Notes: a model not told the origin generated them from the letters alone. A stretch of DNA of 64,000 nucleotides from Streptosporangium roseum DSM 43021 (GCF_000024865.1 NC_013595.1:4030001-4094000); one strand, 5' to 3'; shown: positions 52,430 through 61,370, numbered from the stretch's first letter. Numbers and translations: made by a program.

Positions 52430-53720
52430 GAAGGGCCCCGTACGCCGACGGCACCTGGTCAAGGTCCGGGTCGAGGCTGGCCACGATCAGCCGCGCGGTG
52501 GCGAGCTCGGCGCCGGCGAGCAGGGTGGGCAGTACGGCCAGCAGGGACTCCGAGAGCCGCTCGCCCACGGGTCCGCGAGGCCCCTCGTCATCGGCCAGCC
52601 GTGACCGGTCGTCCAGATCGCCCAGCGCCGCCTCCGTCCCGGCGAGCCATCGCTCCATCCGGGCCACCACGTCTCCCCGCACCCGTACGGCGGGCCCGTA
52701 TGAGGCGTCGACCGTTCCCAGGCCGCGCAGCATCCAGCGCAGGGGCCGCGAGCGCCGCACCCGGCGGGCGAACCGTGTGAAGTCCTCGGCGAGCCCGTCG
52801 TCCGGCCGCTCCCACAGCAGGCGGTCGCGCAGCCGCCGCGCCCGCGTCGCCGAGCTGTCCCAGCCGGATACCGCCAGCAGCCGCCCGAGACTGTCCAGGT
52901 GGGATGCCGCCCTGCGGCGGGCGGCCTCCCCCCGGGTCACGTGCCGGCCCGCGAGGGCCGCCAGCCAGGGCGCGTCCCAGAAACGCTCCACGCCCGACCC
53001 GCCGGAAATCCGGACCCGGGCCCGCTGGATCACGTCCCCCTGCAGGACGGTCTCCACCACCAGCCCGGCCGGCCAGTCGGGCAGCACCGGGCCCAGCGGG
53101 ACGTGCAGCCGGTCGAGGGTGAGGCCGTCACGGTCGGGGCCCCTGCCAGCCATCCGCAGCCCCCCGGGACCGTCCATGCCGTCCCCGTGGCCGTGCGCGT
53201 GCCCGTCCCCGTCCCTGTCCCCGTGTCCGTGTCCGTGTCCGTTCCCGTGTCCGGGACCGTCCACGTCGTGCCCGTCCCCGTGCTCCTGCCAGCCGTCCCC
53301 GTTCCCGCGTCCGGGACCGTCCACGTCGTGCCCGTGCGTCCGGCCCCTGTCCCGGCGCGACTGGTGCCTGACGCGCTCGGCCGCGTCGCGGCGCTGGGCG
53401 GGGCCGTCGGCCAGGCGGCTCGCCGCGCCGTCCAGCGCGCCGGCCACCTGCTCCGGCCAGAGGTCTTCCCGCAGCTCGACCCGTGCCCTCGGGCAGGGCG
53501 TGTCCGCCCAGACCGTCTCCACCGCCCGGGTGAGGGCGTCCTCGGGGGAGCCGCAGACCACGAGCAGGTCCGCCACCGCCGGCGTGCCGGCGGGCCGCCA
53601 GCCGCGCCGCGCCAGCTCGGCCTCCGCGAGCAGCCGGACGCGGGTTCCGTGCGGAGCCGCGACGGTGACGGGCCGCGGGCCGCCCGCCGCGTACTCCAGG
53701 AGCCACTCGCTCACGCCCAT
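52422..53720 (-). CDS. Degenerate NuoB/NuoD-like fusion with His/Gly-rich insert
   Basis: A 432-aa soluble protein. Residues about 25-85 (VADLLVVCGSPEDALTRAVE, then DTPCPRARVELRE) align by eye with NuoB around its ADLMIVAG segment, but without the four cluster-binding Cys. Residues about 115-195 are a low-complexity His/Gly/Asp stretch (GHGNGHGHGHGDRDGDGHAH). Residues 215-432 recall NuoD: VVETVLQGDVIQRARVRIS resembles its LDGE.V.RA start, and LPTLLAGAELATARLIVASL its C-terminal IGSxDxxxG end. It fills the place of nuoB-nuoD between nuoA and nuoH. A structural platform without redox chemistry is my inference. Confidence 0.6.
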   Translation of the reverse strand: MGVSEWLLEYAAGGPRPVTVAAPHGTRVRLLAEAELARRGWRPAGTPAVADLLVVCGSPEDALTRAVETVWADTPCPRARVELREDLWPEQVAGALDGAASRLADGPAQRRDAAERVRHQSRRDRGRTHGHDVDGPGRGNGDGWQEHGDGHDVDGPGHGNGHGHGHGDRDGDGHAHGHGDGMDGPGGLRMAGRGPDRDGLTLDRLHVPLGPVLPDWPAGLVVETVLQGDVIQRARVRISGGSGVERFWDAPWLAALAGRHVTRGEAARRRAASHLDSLGRLLAVSGWDSSATRARRLRDRLLWERPDDGLAEDFTRFARRVRRSRPLRWMLRGLGTVDASYGPAVRVRGDVVARMERWLAGTEAALGDLDDRSRLADDEGPRGPVGERLSESLLAVLPTLLAGAELATARLIVASLDPDLDQVPSAYGALHA

Positions 53721-54058
53721 CGCAGCGCCCCCTCGCGCCAGGCGTACACGACGCCGACCATGAGCAGCCCGAGGAAGGCGAACATCTCCACCAGCGCCCC
53801 GGCTCCGACCTCGGCGACCACCACGGCCCACGGGTACATGAAGACCATCTCCATGTCGAAGGCCAGGAAGAGCAGGGTCACGGCGTACCAGCGGACATGG
53901 AAGCGGGACAGGGCGTGCTCCCGCGGGCGGGCGCCCGACAGGAAGGGGCCCACGTCGAGGGTTCCCCGGGGCGCGAGCAGGAGCGAGGCGGCGTACACGC
54001 CGATGATCCCTCCGGCGAGCACGACCAGCAGGCCGAGAACGGCCGCCCAGGGTTCCAT
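53711..54058 (-). CDS. nuoA: NADH-quinone oxidoreductase subunit A-like
   Basis: 115 aa, three membrane helices. RFHVRWYAVTLLFLAFDMEM followed by VFMYPWAVV is the diagnostic NuoA segment with its conserved acidic residues. GGAGAG precedes the ATG at 54058. First gene of the operon; its end overlaps the next gene by 10 nt. Confidence 0.95.
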   Translation of the reverse strand: MEPWAAVLGLLVVLAGGIIGVYAASLLLAPRGTLDVGPFLSGARPREHALSRFHVRWYAVTLLFLAFDMEMVFMYPWAVVVAEVGAGALVEMFAFLGLLMVGVVYAWREGALRWA

Positions 54059-54346
54059 GGATCTCTCCCCATGCGTTTACTAAGATCCATAGTCCCCTGT
54101 CGCAGTGGCGCCAACCGTCCTGAGCTGCCCTTTCGCTGGACTGACCTGCATATATCCTGTCGGTCATATCACCGCAAAACGGCATGCAATTCCTTTCCGA
54201 CAAATCCTGCTATGAGACGTAGTAGTTGATGCGTGCCCGTCACCGGATCGGGGCGGCCCGCACGTGCCAGGGCCCGATCCGCCGCCGGATCCCGGAAACC
54301 GCCGGACCCCGGAAAGGGTGTAGCTCTTTCTCAGGGACTGAGCTGA

Positions 54347-54634
54347 TCAAGCAGTGAGGCCGAGTTCGGCCTGGTAGCGGGTCTGGTGAACCCGGTAGTG
54401 CTCTTGAGCAAGGTGGAAACGCCAGTAGGCATCGAAGTCGCCGTTCGCGATCACAGCCCGGAGCGTGAGAACCGCCTCGGCACCGGGCAGGCCCCATCGG
54501 GTGCCGGTGATGTCCAGACGATCTTTGACCAGATGGCGGCAGGCTCCCTCGATGACACCGGTGGCGATCGGCCAACCGGACGCCAACGCCGCCGGCATCC
54601 TTGCGAGCCCCGGCCGCCGCCCGCCGTTCAGCAA
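54347..54634 (-). pseudogene. ISKra4-family transposase C-terminal fragment
   Basis: About 95 codons. GWPIATGVIEGACRHLVKDR, then DITGTRWGLPGAEAVLTLRA and NGDFDAYWRFHLAQEHYRVH, is the conserved C-terminal region of ISKra4 transposases, including the final catalytic Glu (VIEGAC). The rest of the element is gone; homology stops near 54600, where a truncated plus-strand gene begins. The true stop lies at 54347. Confidence 0.85.
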
Positions 54635-55013
54635 GGCGTGCTACCTGACCGGCGAGAGCGTGTTCGCGCCCGAGCCGGCCCGGCACGCCGACGCGTACTA
54701 CAACCAGGTGGCCGCCGCCCACTGGGATGGCTGGGGTGAGGGTCCCGCCCGGGAGACCTTCGTGCACAAGGAGTTCCGCGGGGTGCACTTCGTGACCAAC
54801 GGCTACGACTTCCGGTTCCCCAGGACCGACGCGTTGCAGCCAGCGGAGTGCGCGGCCATCACCCTGCTCGACTACTTCAACTGCAAGCTCGGCGACACCG
54901 CGTTCCGCGCGCTGTGCCGGACGGAGGTGATCGAGGCTGAGGATGCCGGCTGGATCCCGGAGTTCCTGCGGGACGACGAGGAGTACGACTGGGACGACGA
55001 GGACGAGGAGTGA
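54627..55013 (+). pseudogene. N-terminally truncated acidic protein of unknown function
   Basis: From the ISKra4 junction a plus-strand frame reads FSKACYLTGESVFAPEPARH, then WDGWGEGPARETFVHKEFRG, and ends in an acidic tail (EEYDWDDEDEE). Codon bias is good, but no start with a ribosome site is present; the GTG at 54659 is possible. I do not recognise the family. The insertion or a following deletion has probably removed its N-terminus. Confidence 0.5.
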
Positions 55014-55071
55014 ACGGCCGGACCCGGCCCGCGCCGCGCCGGGCCGGGTCCGGCGGCAGGGACGGTGACTT

Positions 55072-55254
55072 TCAGAGGGATGACGTCAGAGCGATGGCCG
55101 AAATCTGTCGCGCCGTCCCAGCCGTGATCGTCCCGTTCTCGACCGCCGAGGTCGTGCACCAGTGCTCGAACTCCCGCCAATGCGACCGTGAGACCGACAC
55201 CAGCGCGTTGCGGTACTGCTCCCCTTCCACCGTGAACGTGTTCCAGCGGTGCAT
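55072..55254 (-). CDS. Small protein of unknown function
   Basis: 60 codons (MHRWNTFTVEGEQYRNALVS, HWREFEHWCTTSAVENGTIT). Soluble, with no recognised motif and only a weak ribosome site. It may be the end of a lost gene. Convergent with the acidic fragment. Confidence 0.35.
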   Translation of the reverse strand: MHRWNTFTVEGEQYRNALVSVSRSHWREFEHWCTTSAVENGTITAGTARQISAIALTSSL

Positions 55255-55414
55255 GGTGGCACACGCTCCGAGATCGGCGGGTGCCGTGGGAGGCCGGACC
55301 GGGAACTGGAGCGCGATATGGTCATCGGCGCGGTGCCGGAGTCCGGCGGCTGCCAGCGTCCGAGCGCCATTCTCGGGTGGCCCCCGGTCGGGTCGTCCCG
55401 GGCGTCTCAGCCCG

Positions 55415-55461
55415 GGGCTCCCACAGAACCGTGCGTAACAATCTCTCGTTACACGGCTCTT
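55415..55461 (-). other. Possible group II intron fragment
   Basis: On the minus strand GAGCCGTGTAAC, a short loop, then GTTACGCACGGTTC (55459-55426) form a long hairpin followed by TGTGGGAGCCCCGGG. This matches the GAGCCGTxx...xxACGGTTCT hairpin that is a familiar landmark of bacterial group II introns. No reverse transcriptase or domain V was found nearby. 55255-55632 otherwise holds no gene. Confidence 0.4.
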
Positions 55462-55632
55462 GTCGTTCTGGTCACCAAACGGTTGGGACCGTGTCCACCC
55501 AGATCCAGTGGGCGAAGAACCTCGGCCGTGATTTCACGACCATCTCCCACTGGGCCTGGGCTTTCCTACGGCCCCGGCCAGGTGGGTCCGGTTTCGCAAC
55601 CGGGCGGAGCGGCTTGTGCGATAAGGCGAGTT

Positions 55633-56925
55633 TCATGGTGTTTCGCGTATCAGGGCGATGAGGTGGTCAAGGACGGCTCCGTTGCTGGTGCGTAGGCCGT
55701 TGTGTTGGTATTCGTTGGTGATCCAGGGCCTCAGGCCGTGGATGGTCTGGGCGGTGCTGATCGACAGGTCACGGTCGAGGTACATGTCGTCGTAGTAGAT
55801 GGCGGCGGCGACGGGCACGGTGTTGGCGCGCAGGCGGCCGGTGTCATAGAGGGCGGGCCAGGTCGTACGTTCGGCGATCAGGTGTGCGGCCTGGCGGAAC
55901 GGCCGTAGCGCCGGGTCGGTGTCGAACATCCAGGGGTAGATCATCTCGCCGGTGAACAGGACGGGCGCGCCCGAGTCGAGAGCTGCGGTGGCGTCGAAGG
56001 CGGGGAACTCGCCCCGGATGCGTTGAGCCGACCAGTGGGTGGCGCCTTCCCCTTGGGCGTAGGTCGCCTCATGCAGCAGGGAGTACAGCGGTCCCCCGGC
56101 GATTCGGGACAGTTCCCAGTCGACCTCGGACAGAAAGGCGTCTGATGGTTCGGTCCCGCCGGTGAAGGGGTCTTCGAGGAGATAGTGCAGGCGGCGGCTG
56201 CCGTCGCTGCCGCCGAGGAGGTTGCCCAGGGACTGAAAGGTCCCGACGGTCAGCGGCCTGCCGCTCGGCAGGACGACCTGATGGTCCCGCAGGTACCGGG
56301 CGACGGTACGGGCTTGCTCGCCGTCGCCCGGGAAGCGGTCGAAGTGTTCAGCGTTCTTGGCGACGACCCGGGGATACAGCGCGCGATAGACGTCGTCGGC
56401 GGTAGCACGCACGCCGGGTAGCCCGCCGGTGATGAACGCCTCGGCCAGCCCCTGCGGAGCAAAGGAGAGGTAGGTGACCGTGCACAGGCCACCGAAACTT
56501 TGCCCCAGCACGCTCCACGGCCGGTCCCCGATGAGTGTTCGGCGGATAATCTCGGCATCCCGCACGATCGCGTCGGCGCGGAAGTGCGACAGGTAGTGCG
56601 CCTGGGCGTCCGGGTCGCCGACCTGGGCCAGGAAACGGCGGTCCACGGGGGTAGATCTGCCGGTGCCTCGCTGGTCCAGCAGCAGCACACGGTAGTCCTG
56701 CAAGGCCCGGTGTAGCCAGCCTTCGCCGCCGAGTGGGCGGGGGGCGGCCGCGCCGGGGCCGCCGCCCAGGAACAACAGCCAAGGAAGGTCCCGGCCCGCT
56801 TTTCCAGCGGCGCGCACTTCGCGCGCATACACCTGGATCTGCTGGTCATCGGGCCGGTCATGATCAAGAGGGACGGTGAAGGTGTGGTCAGTGAGCACGG
56901 TGCCGTATCGGCGTGATGTCGTCAT
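55633..56925 (-). CDS. Prolyl aminopeptidase-like alpha/beta hydrolase
   Basis: 430 aa, serine peptidase family S33 layout. WLLFLGGGPGAAAPRPLGGE is the oxyanion GGGPG motif, LLLDQRGTGRSTPVD follows, and WSVLGQSFGGLCTVTYLSFA carries the nucleophile Ser in GQSFGG. PVAAAIYYDDMYLDRDLS gives the C-terminal Asp, and the family His would lie in NEYQHNG. These intracellular enzymes remove N-terminal proline from small peptides. Monocistronic, with an intergenic palindrome upstream. Confidence 0.92.
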   Translation of the reverse strand: MTTSRRYGTVLTDHTFTVPLDHDRPDDQQIQVYAREVRAAGKAGRDLPWLLFLGGGPGAAAPRPLGGEGWLHRALQDYRVLLLDQRGTGRSTPVDRRFLAQVGDPDAQAHYLSHFRADAIVRDAEIIRRTLIGDRPWSVLGQSFGGLCTVTYLSFAPQGLAEAFITGGLPGVRATADDVYRALYPRVVAKNAEHFDRFPGDGEQARTVARYLRDHQVVLPSGRPLTVGTFQSLGNLLGGSDGSRRLHYLLEDPFTGGTEPSDAFLSEVDWELSRIAGGPLYSLLHEATYAQGEGATHWSAQRIRGEFPAFDATAALDSGAPVLFTGEMIYPWMFDTDPALRPFRQAAHLIAERTTWPALYDTGRLRANTVPVAAAIYYDDMYLDRDLSISTAQTIHGLRPWITNEYQHNGLRTSNGAVLDHLIALIRETP

Positions 56926-57039
56926 GTTGCTGTCTCTCTGGTCAGGCGGGACCGGTGGGAAAGAGAACGCGTGGCTCTGGGTCGAGTCGGGTGGTCGGTG
57001 TGTGGTCGGGTGGGGTGAGGTTGATGATCCAGGCTTGAT

Positions 57040-57060
57040 GCCGTCCCCATGGGGGATGGC
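57040..57060. promoter_or_regulatory. Inverted repeat upstream of the aminopeptidase
   Basis: GCCGTCCCC and GGGGGATGGC pair around CAT. It lies about 115 bp upstream of the aminopeptidase start and 50 bp from the Tn3 relic. It may be an operator or a terminator. Confidence 0.35.
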
Positions 57061-57108
57061 ACCGCAGCCCCTTGGGCACTCACCAACCGCCGGTCTGGAT
57101 CGATGAGG

Positions 57109-57414
57109 TCAACACGTCTCACACCGGGCGTGGACGAGCTCCTCCAACGCCACGTTGATCAAGTCCGCCGGGTTGTCCTTCGTCTGGACCGCTTTACGAA
57201 TCGCGCTTTCGGCGATCTGGCGTACCCGGGCGGGCTCGCACACCACGTTCAGGCGGTCCCGCACGAACTGGCGATGCCGTTTGGCCGACCGCTCGGCGCC
57301 CGCCACCAGCTCGACGTTGGCAGGCAGCTCCAGCGCCTCGCGCACGTACTCGACAACGACCTGCGGCACGACATCCCAGCGGCGATCAACTCTCCCGGCC
57401 GACCAGCGGGGCAC
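57109..57414 (-). pseudogene. Tn3-family transposase N-terminal fragment
   Basis: 101 codons. VVPQVVVEYVREALELPANV, then RQFVRDRLNVVCEPARVRQI, AVQTKDNPADLINVALEELV, matches the N-terminal DUF4158 part of Tn3 transposases, with an internal deletion (residues 35-45). Homology ends at HARCETC, and the catalytic 800 residues are missing. No terminal inverted repeats seen. Confidence 0.8.
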
Positions 57415-57648
57415 GATCTTTGCCTAGGACTCAAGGTCCAGTAGCTGTGAGTGCTCACCCGCCGGCGGCTGTCAGGCCCGAGTCTGCCTCAGCGACGGAC
57501 TCGTTGAGAGTGATTAGTAGCTCGTCGAGGCCGGCACGGCGAAGGTGCGGTCGGCGGCCGTGCGCACGGTCCTGGTGCACGCTGCCGCGGCGATGGTGCA
57601 CCTCGGTGGGCGCTCCGGCACACCGTCGCGCCCGCCGTACAGATGAGA

Positions 57649-59028
57649 TCAGCCGATGACCGCGTTCGCCGTCGCCGCCTCGGAGGCCGGGCTGCCGGCG
57701 CGCCGCGCCCCGTGGCGTGCGGCCGCGACCGCGAGCGTGGCGGTGAGTGCCAGCATCAGCGCATAGCCGCCGGCAGGGCCGTAAAGTTGATCGGCGAGGG
57801 TCGCGGCGGTGACGGTGAAGGCGCCGCCCAGGGTGGTGATGGTGTTGGTGAGCCCGGACGCGGCACCTGCTTGTGCGCTGTCGACGACGCTGAAGGCCAT
57901 CCGGTTCAGTGGGACGAAGCTGGCCGGCAGTCCCGCGCCGACGAGGAATCCGCCCGCCACGAGCCATCCCCAGGAGGGCGCGACGATGCTGAGCCCGGCC
58001 AGGGAGGCGAGCCCGAGCGCGAGCGCGCCGGCCCCGAGGCCCAGGGTGGTTCTGCTGCCGTAGCGGCCGATGAGCTTGTCGGTGGCCAGCGCGACCAGCA
58101 GCGCGCTCACCGACATGGGCAGCACCGCGAGGGAGGCCTGGGTGGCGGAGACGTTCAGGACCTGCTGCAAGTGCTGGGAGAAGACGAACATGGTGCCGAT
58201 CATGATTCCGTTGGCGGTGAACAGCCCGGCCGCTCCCCACCGGTAGGCCGAGGTCTTGAACAGTCCGACGGGGATGATCGGATCGTGCGTCCGGCGCTGG
58301 TGTGCCACCGCCGCGCCGGCGATGGCCAGGCCGCCCAACAGGGCCGCGGCGCCGATCCAAAGGTGAGCCTCGATGACGCCCAGGCCGAGGAGCAGGCTGG
58401 TCGCGCCGATGGCGGCGACGAACGCCGGCGCCACGCGGGGCGCCCGTTGCCCTGTGCGCTCGGCGCGGATCACCTTGACCGCGGGCGGGAAGAGGAGGAC
58501 GACGGCGACGACGTTGATCCAGAACACGCTGGGCCAGTCCAGCCAGGCGATCAGCGGTCCGGCGCTGAGACTGCCGACGACTCCGCCGATGACGCCGAGG
58601 GTGCTCCAGACGGTCATGGCGATGGCGCGCCGGCGGGGTTCGGTGTAGGTGGCGACGACGATGCCGAGCGCGCTGGCGGCGAGGACGCCCGCTCCGGCGC
58701 CCTGCAGTGCACGTGCGGCTACCAGGAGCGCGAGAGAGGGAGCGATCGCGCAGAGCAAGCTTGCCACCGTGAAGATGGCAAGCCCGCCAAGGAAGGTCGC
58801 CCGCCTGCCCAGACGGTCGGCCCATGCCCCTCCGGGCAGGAGGAAGGCGCCGAAGGCGAGCAGGTACGCCGACAGCACCCACGCCAGCGCCGGGCCGTTG
58901 CCGAGGTCGGCGCCGATCTGGGGTACCGCGATCGTGATCACGGTCGCCTCCAGCAACACCAGGAACTGCGCGGCCCCGGCCACGGCCAGGGTCGACCACG
59001 CCCATCCAGGCTCTGGCTTTAGATTCAT
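57649..59028 (-). CDS. MFS drug efflux transporter, DHA2-like
   Basis: A 459-aa exporter with fourteen-helix layout. FLVLLEATVITIAVPQIGAD opens TM1, LSAYLLAFGAFLLPGGAWAD, RLGRRATFLGG is the TM2-3 loop and VARALQGAGAGVLAASALGI TM4. It is divergent from the HxlR regulator at 59086, with a short shared promoter region (CAAATTGGTCAAG), so HxlR control is likely. Substrates may include electrophilic or aromatic compounds, as usual for HxlR-linked genes. Confidence 0.92.
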   Translation of the reverse strand: MNLKPEPGWAWSTLAVAGAAQFLVLLEATVITIAVPQIGADLGNGPALAWVLSAYLLAFGAFLLPGGAWADRLGRRATFLGGLAIFTVASLLCAIAPSLALLVAARALQGAGAGVLAASALGIVVATYTEPRRRAIAMTVWSTLGVIGGVVGSLSAGPLIAWLDWPSVFWINVVAVVLLFPPAVKVIRAERTGQRAPRVAPAFVAAIGATSLLLGLGVIEAHLWIGAAALLGGLAIAGAAVAHQRRTHDPIIPVGLFKTSAYRWGAAGLFTANGIMIGTMFVFSQHLQQVLNVSATQASLAVLPMSVSALLVALATDKLIGRYGSRTTLGLGAGALALGLASLAGLSIVAPSWGWLVAGGFLVGAGLPASFVPLNRMAFSVVDSAQAGAASGLTNTITTLGGAFTVTAATLADQLYGPAGGYALMLALTATLAVAAARHGARRAGSPASEAATANAVIG

Positions 59029-59085
59029 AAAGTCAGAGCCTAGTGAGCTGGCTTCAAATTGGTCAAGTCAGGATATGCTGGCGTT

Positions 59086-59547
59086 GTGCCCTTTTCCCTC
59101 GGCTCGAACGACGTCCCGGCCCCCGGGCCGGGATGCCCGATCGACTGCGCCATGGAGATCCTCGGGTCCCGGGCCACCATGCTGATCCTCCGGCAGGCCT
59201 TCTACGGCGACCGCCGCTACGAGGCCTTCGTGCAGCACAGCGGCGCCTCCGAGGCCACCGTCGCCAAACGCCTGGCCGAACTGGTGGCCGTGGGCGTGCT
59301 CCGCAAGGTGCCCTACCAAGACCCCGGCTCGCGGCTGCGGCACGAATACGAGCTGACCGAAGCCGGCGAGGAACTCCTGCCCGTCGTGCTGGGGCTGTTC
59401 TCCTGGGGCAGCAAGCATCTCGACGCGACCCAGCAGGACATCGAAGCCGTCGGGCCGGACGGCGAGCCTGTCCGCGTCGTCGTCCGCTCTGGGGAGAACG
59501 ACGAACTCACGGCCGCGCAGATCCGCCTTCTCCCTAGATTGACCTGA
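59086..59547 (+). CDS. HxlR family transcriptional regulator
   Basis: 153 aa from the GTG at 59086. CPIDCAMEILGSRATMLILR is the HxlR opening with its Cys redox-type residues; the winged helix continues RRYEAFVQHSGASEATVAKR, LAELVAVGVLRKVPYQDPGS and RHEYELTEAGEELLPVV. TATGCT six nt before the GTG suggests a leaderless transcript. Divergent from the MFS gene and its probable controller. Confidence 0.9.
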   Translation: MPFSLGSNDVPAPGPGCPIDCAMEILGSRATMLILRQAFYGDRRYEAFVQHSGASEATVAKRLAELVAVGVLRKVPYQDPGSRLRHEYELTEAGEELLPVVLGLFSWGSKHLDATQQDIEAVGPDGEPVRVVVRSGENDELTAAQIRLLPRLT

Positions 59548-59561
59548 ACTTCGGTTCAGGT
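59542..59561 (+). terminator. Hairpin terminator of hxlR
   Basis: ACCTGAAC-TTCG-GTTCAGGT: an 8-bp perfect stem with a UUCG loop, overlapping the stop codon of the HxlR gene. It is followed by GCTGGGG, without a U-run. Confidence 0.7.
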
Positions 59562-59656
59562 GCTGGGGCGTTCGCCGGCCCTCTTCGTCCGGGCGAAAGC
59601 GAGCAGCATGGACCCCTCGGCCAGCTCTACCCCTGGGAGGTTTGATCTCGACATGA

Positions 59657-59708
59657 GGGGGTCCCGGCAGCAATGCAGAAATTCCCAACGAAATAGCATC
59701 TGACCTGC
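59657..59708 (+). repeat. 52-bp dispersed repeat, copy 1
   Basis: GGGGTCCCGGCAGCAATGCA, then ATTCCCAACGAAATAGC, TCTGACCTGC. It matches 63825-63875 at about 85 percent in the same orientation. The two copies bracket 59.7-63.8 kb. Confidence 0.65.
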
Positions 59709-59759
59709 GGCGATCCTGCCCCCTATGACGAAGGTCTCGATTCGCTTACGGTGCGGACC

Positions 59760-59972
59760 ATGAGCGACGACGACCCTCAATTCGATCGATCCCGAGGTCG
59801 GCCTGGCGGTGGTACTCGCGCTGCGCCAGCTGGTCGAGGTGCTGGAAACGCTGCAGGTGGACAACGCGCGTGCTCAGGGCTGGTCCTGGCGCGACATCTC
59901 CCGCCGCTCGGGCTGACCAAACAGGCCGTGCATTACAAGCATGGGCTGCGCTTCCGCCGCGAGGAGTGGTGA
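59760..59972 (+). pseudogene. HTH protein gene with compensating frameshifts
   Basis: Relatives read DPEVGLxxVxALRRLxExLE, then AQGWSWxxIAxxLGVSRQAV. Here the ATG at 59760 opens one frame (MSDDDPQFD), the conserved centre is in another (DPEVGLAVVLALRQLVEVLE, NARAQGWSWRDISRR), and the end returns to the first (GLTKQAVHYKHGLRFRREEW). Two single-base indels, near 59787 and 59915, explain it. In relatives this gene precedes a Clp-N protein, as it does here. Confidence 0.65.
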
Positions 59973-60290
59973 TGTGGGACCGGCTGACCGCTGAGGGCCG
60001 CCAGGCGATCCGCTACGCCCACGCCGAAGCCGCCGCCTTCGGCCATCAGCTCGGCCGTTACCCGTGGACCTGTTCCTACATCGGTGATGAGCATGTGCTG
60101 CTGGGCATCCTGCGGCACGGCGACAGCGCGGCCGCCCGGCTGTTGCGCGAGCACGGCCTGGAGCCGGCCGAGCACCTGCTGTACGGGGTGCTGGGCGACG
60201 CGCTTGACCCGGTGGGCACCCAGGTGAGCAGGAAGGGCCGCCGGCAGCTCGCCGAGTACGGCTGGCGGCCCGGCCGAGATCGGTGTGGAG
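59972..60290 (+). pseudogene. Clp N-domain protein, 3' end lost
   Basis: From the ATG at 59972: WDRLTAEGRQAIRYAHAEAA, YIGDEHVLLGILRHGDSAAA and RKGRRQLAEYGWRPGRDRCG form one Clp N repeat, as in ClpA/ClpC adaptor domains. After about residue 105 the homology ends, and the frame runs on without sense through 60682, antisense to the next gene. Relatives have a second helix set. Its TGATG-like junction with the broken HTH gene shows they were one operon. A role in substrate delivery to a Clp protease is family knowledge only. Confidence 0.6.
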
Positions 60291-60423
60291 TCGCCCGCGC
60301 CGCTCGGGCGTCGGATACATGTCAGCCCGTCGGGCGGGCAGGGCACCGACAATGCGAGCGGGCCGTGCTTCTTTTGCGGGGCGCCGGCTCGCTCGCGGTG
60401 TCGGGTGTGGGAGGACGCGAAGG

Positions 60424-61281
60424 TTACCGCTCCTGTGTTCCAGCGATTCGGGTGAAGGTGTCGTGGACGATCTCGGCGCTGGTGATGGCGTCGGTGGCCA
60501 GGCCTTGGTGGTCGCCGGGGAATTCGATCGCCTTGGTGTCGAGGCGTTCGGCGAGCGCCAGAGCGGACTGGAGGGGGACGCCCGCGGGCGAGACAGCTCC
60601 GACGCCGACGACGATCGGCGCGGGGCCGGAGCGCAGCGCGGCGATGTCGGGCTCGAAGCGCAGCACCGGCAGCAGCACGTGAGCCAGGAAGTAGTCCAGG
60701 TTGCCCTGGATCCGGCCCATCATCTCCAACGCCTCAGGGGGCATCTGAGAGAAGTCGGGCATCGCTGGAGGAGCGCCACCATCTCCTTCGATGGTGGCGA
60801 TGAACTTCTGCATCGCGGCCCCGGAGCCCTGGCTGCGATAGATGTCGTGAACCTCTTGGAACCTCGCCCGCCAATGCTCGCGGTCGGCCAAGAGTTCCGG
60901 GATCGGCGGTTCGTGCGCGATCAGGGCCCGTACCTGCTCGGGATGGCGCGCAGCCAGGTCGAGGGCGGTGAGCGCGCCGCCGCTGTTGCCCAGCACGTAG
61001 GCGGGTTCGCCGCCCAGGGCTGTGAGCAGGCGGTGCGCGTCCTGGCTGAAGGCCGCGACGCTCTGGTCCTCGGGCGGGCCTGTCAGGCTGCTGCGCGACA
61101 GCCCGCGCTGGTCGTAGCTGACGACGGTGTAGCGGTCGGCCAATTGCGCGGCCAGGCCGGCCAGTGCCCCGGCGTCGGCGGGCGCGCCCGGGATCATCAG
61201 CAGCAGCGGCCCCGATCCGCCGACCTCATAGTGCAGTCGTGCTCCCGGAACCTGGAGCGCCTTGATCTCAGTGCTGTGCAT
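60424..61281 (-). CDS. Alpha/beta hydrolase
   Basis: 285 aa from the ATG at 61281. LHYEVGGSGPLLLMIPGAPA is the strand-turn before the oxyanion hole, VSYDQRGLSRSSL follows, YVLGNSGGALTALDLAARHP carries the nucleophile Ser (GNSGG), and IEFPGDHQGLATDA the catalytic His. The middle lid (residues 140-200) is Met-rich. A soluble esterase or epoxide-type hydrolase of unknown substrate. It probably forms an operon with DUF998 (61371) and the RibD-like gene (62115), all on this strand. Confidence 0.9.
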   Translation of the reverse strand: MHSTEIKALQVPGARLHYEVGGSGPLLLMIPGAPADAGALAGLAAQLADRYTVVSYDQRGLSRSSLTGPPEDQSVAAFSQDAHRLLTALGGEPAYVLGNSGGALTALDLAARHPEQVRALIAHEPPIPELLADREHWRARFQEVHDIYRSQGSGAAMQKFIATIEGDGGAPPAMPDFSQMPPEALEMMGRIQGNLDYFLAHVLLPVLRFEPDIAALRSGPAPIVVGVGAVSPAGVPLQSALALAERLDTKAIEFPGDHQGLATDAITSAEIVHDTFTRIAGTQER

Positions 61282-61370
61282 CGGTGTTTCCGTTCTTGTG
61301 AAATGGATGGATTCAGGCCGGCCGGGCATCCGGTGGAGGTTCGTCCGCTCAGCAGCCGGGAGTTCGGCGG

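Noticed and set aside
48642..54058. A full complex I operon
   Set aside because: No NuoC, E, F, G or I sequence and no Fe-S cysteine motif is present in or next to the operon.
59870..60682. A 270-aa plus-strand Clp-N protein
   Set aside because: After about 105 residues homology stops and the frame overlaps the clear minus-strand hydrolase, so the long form is only an open frame.
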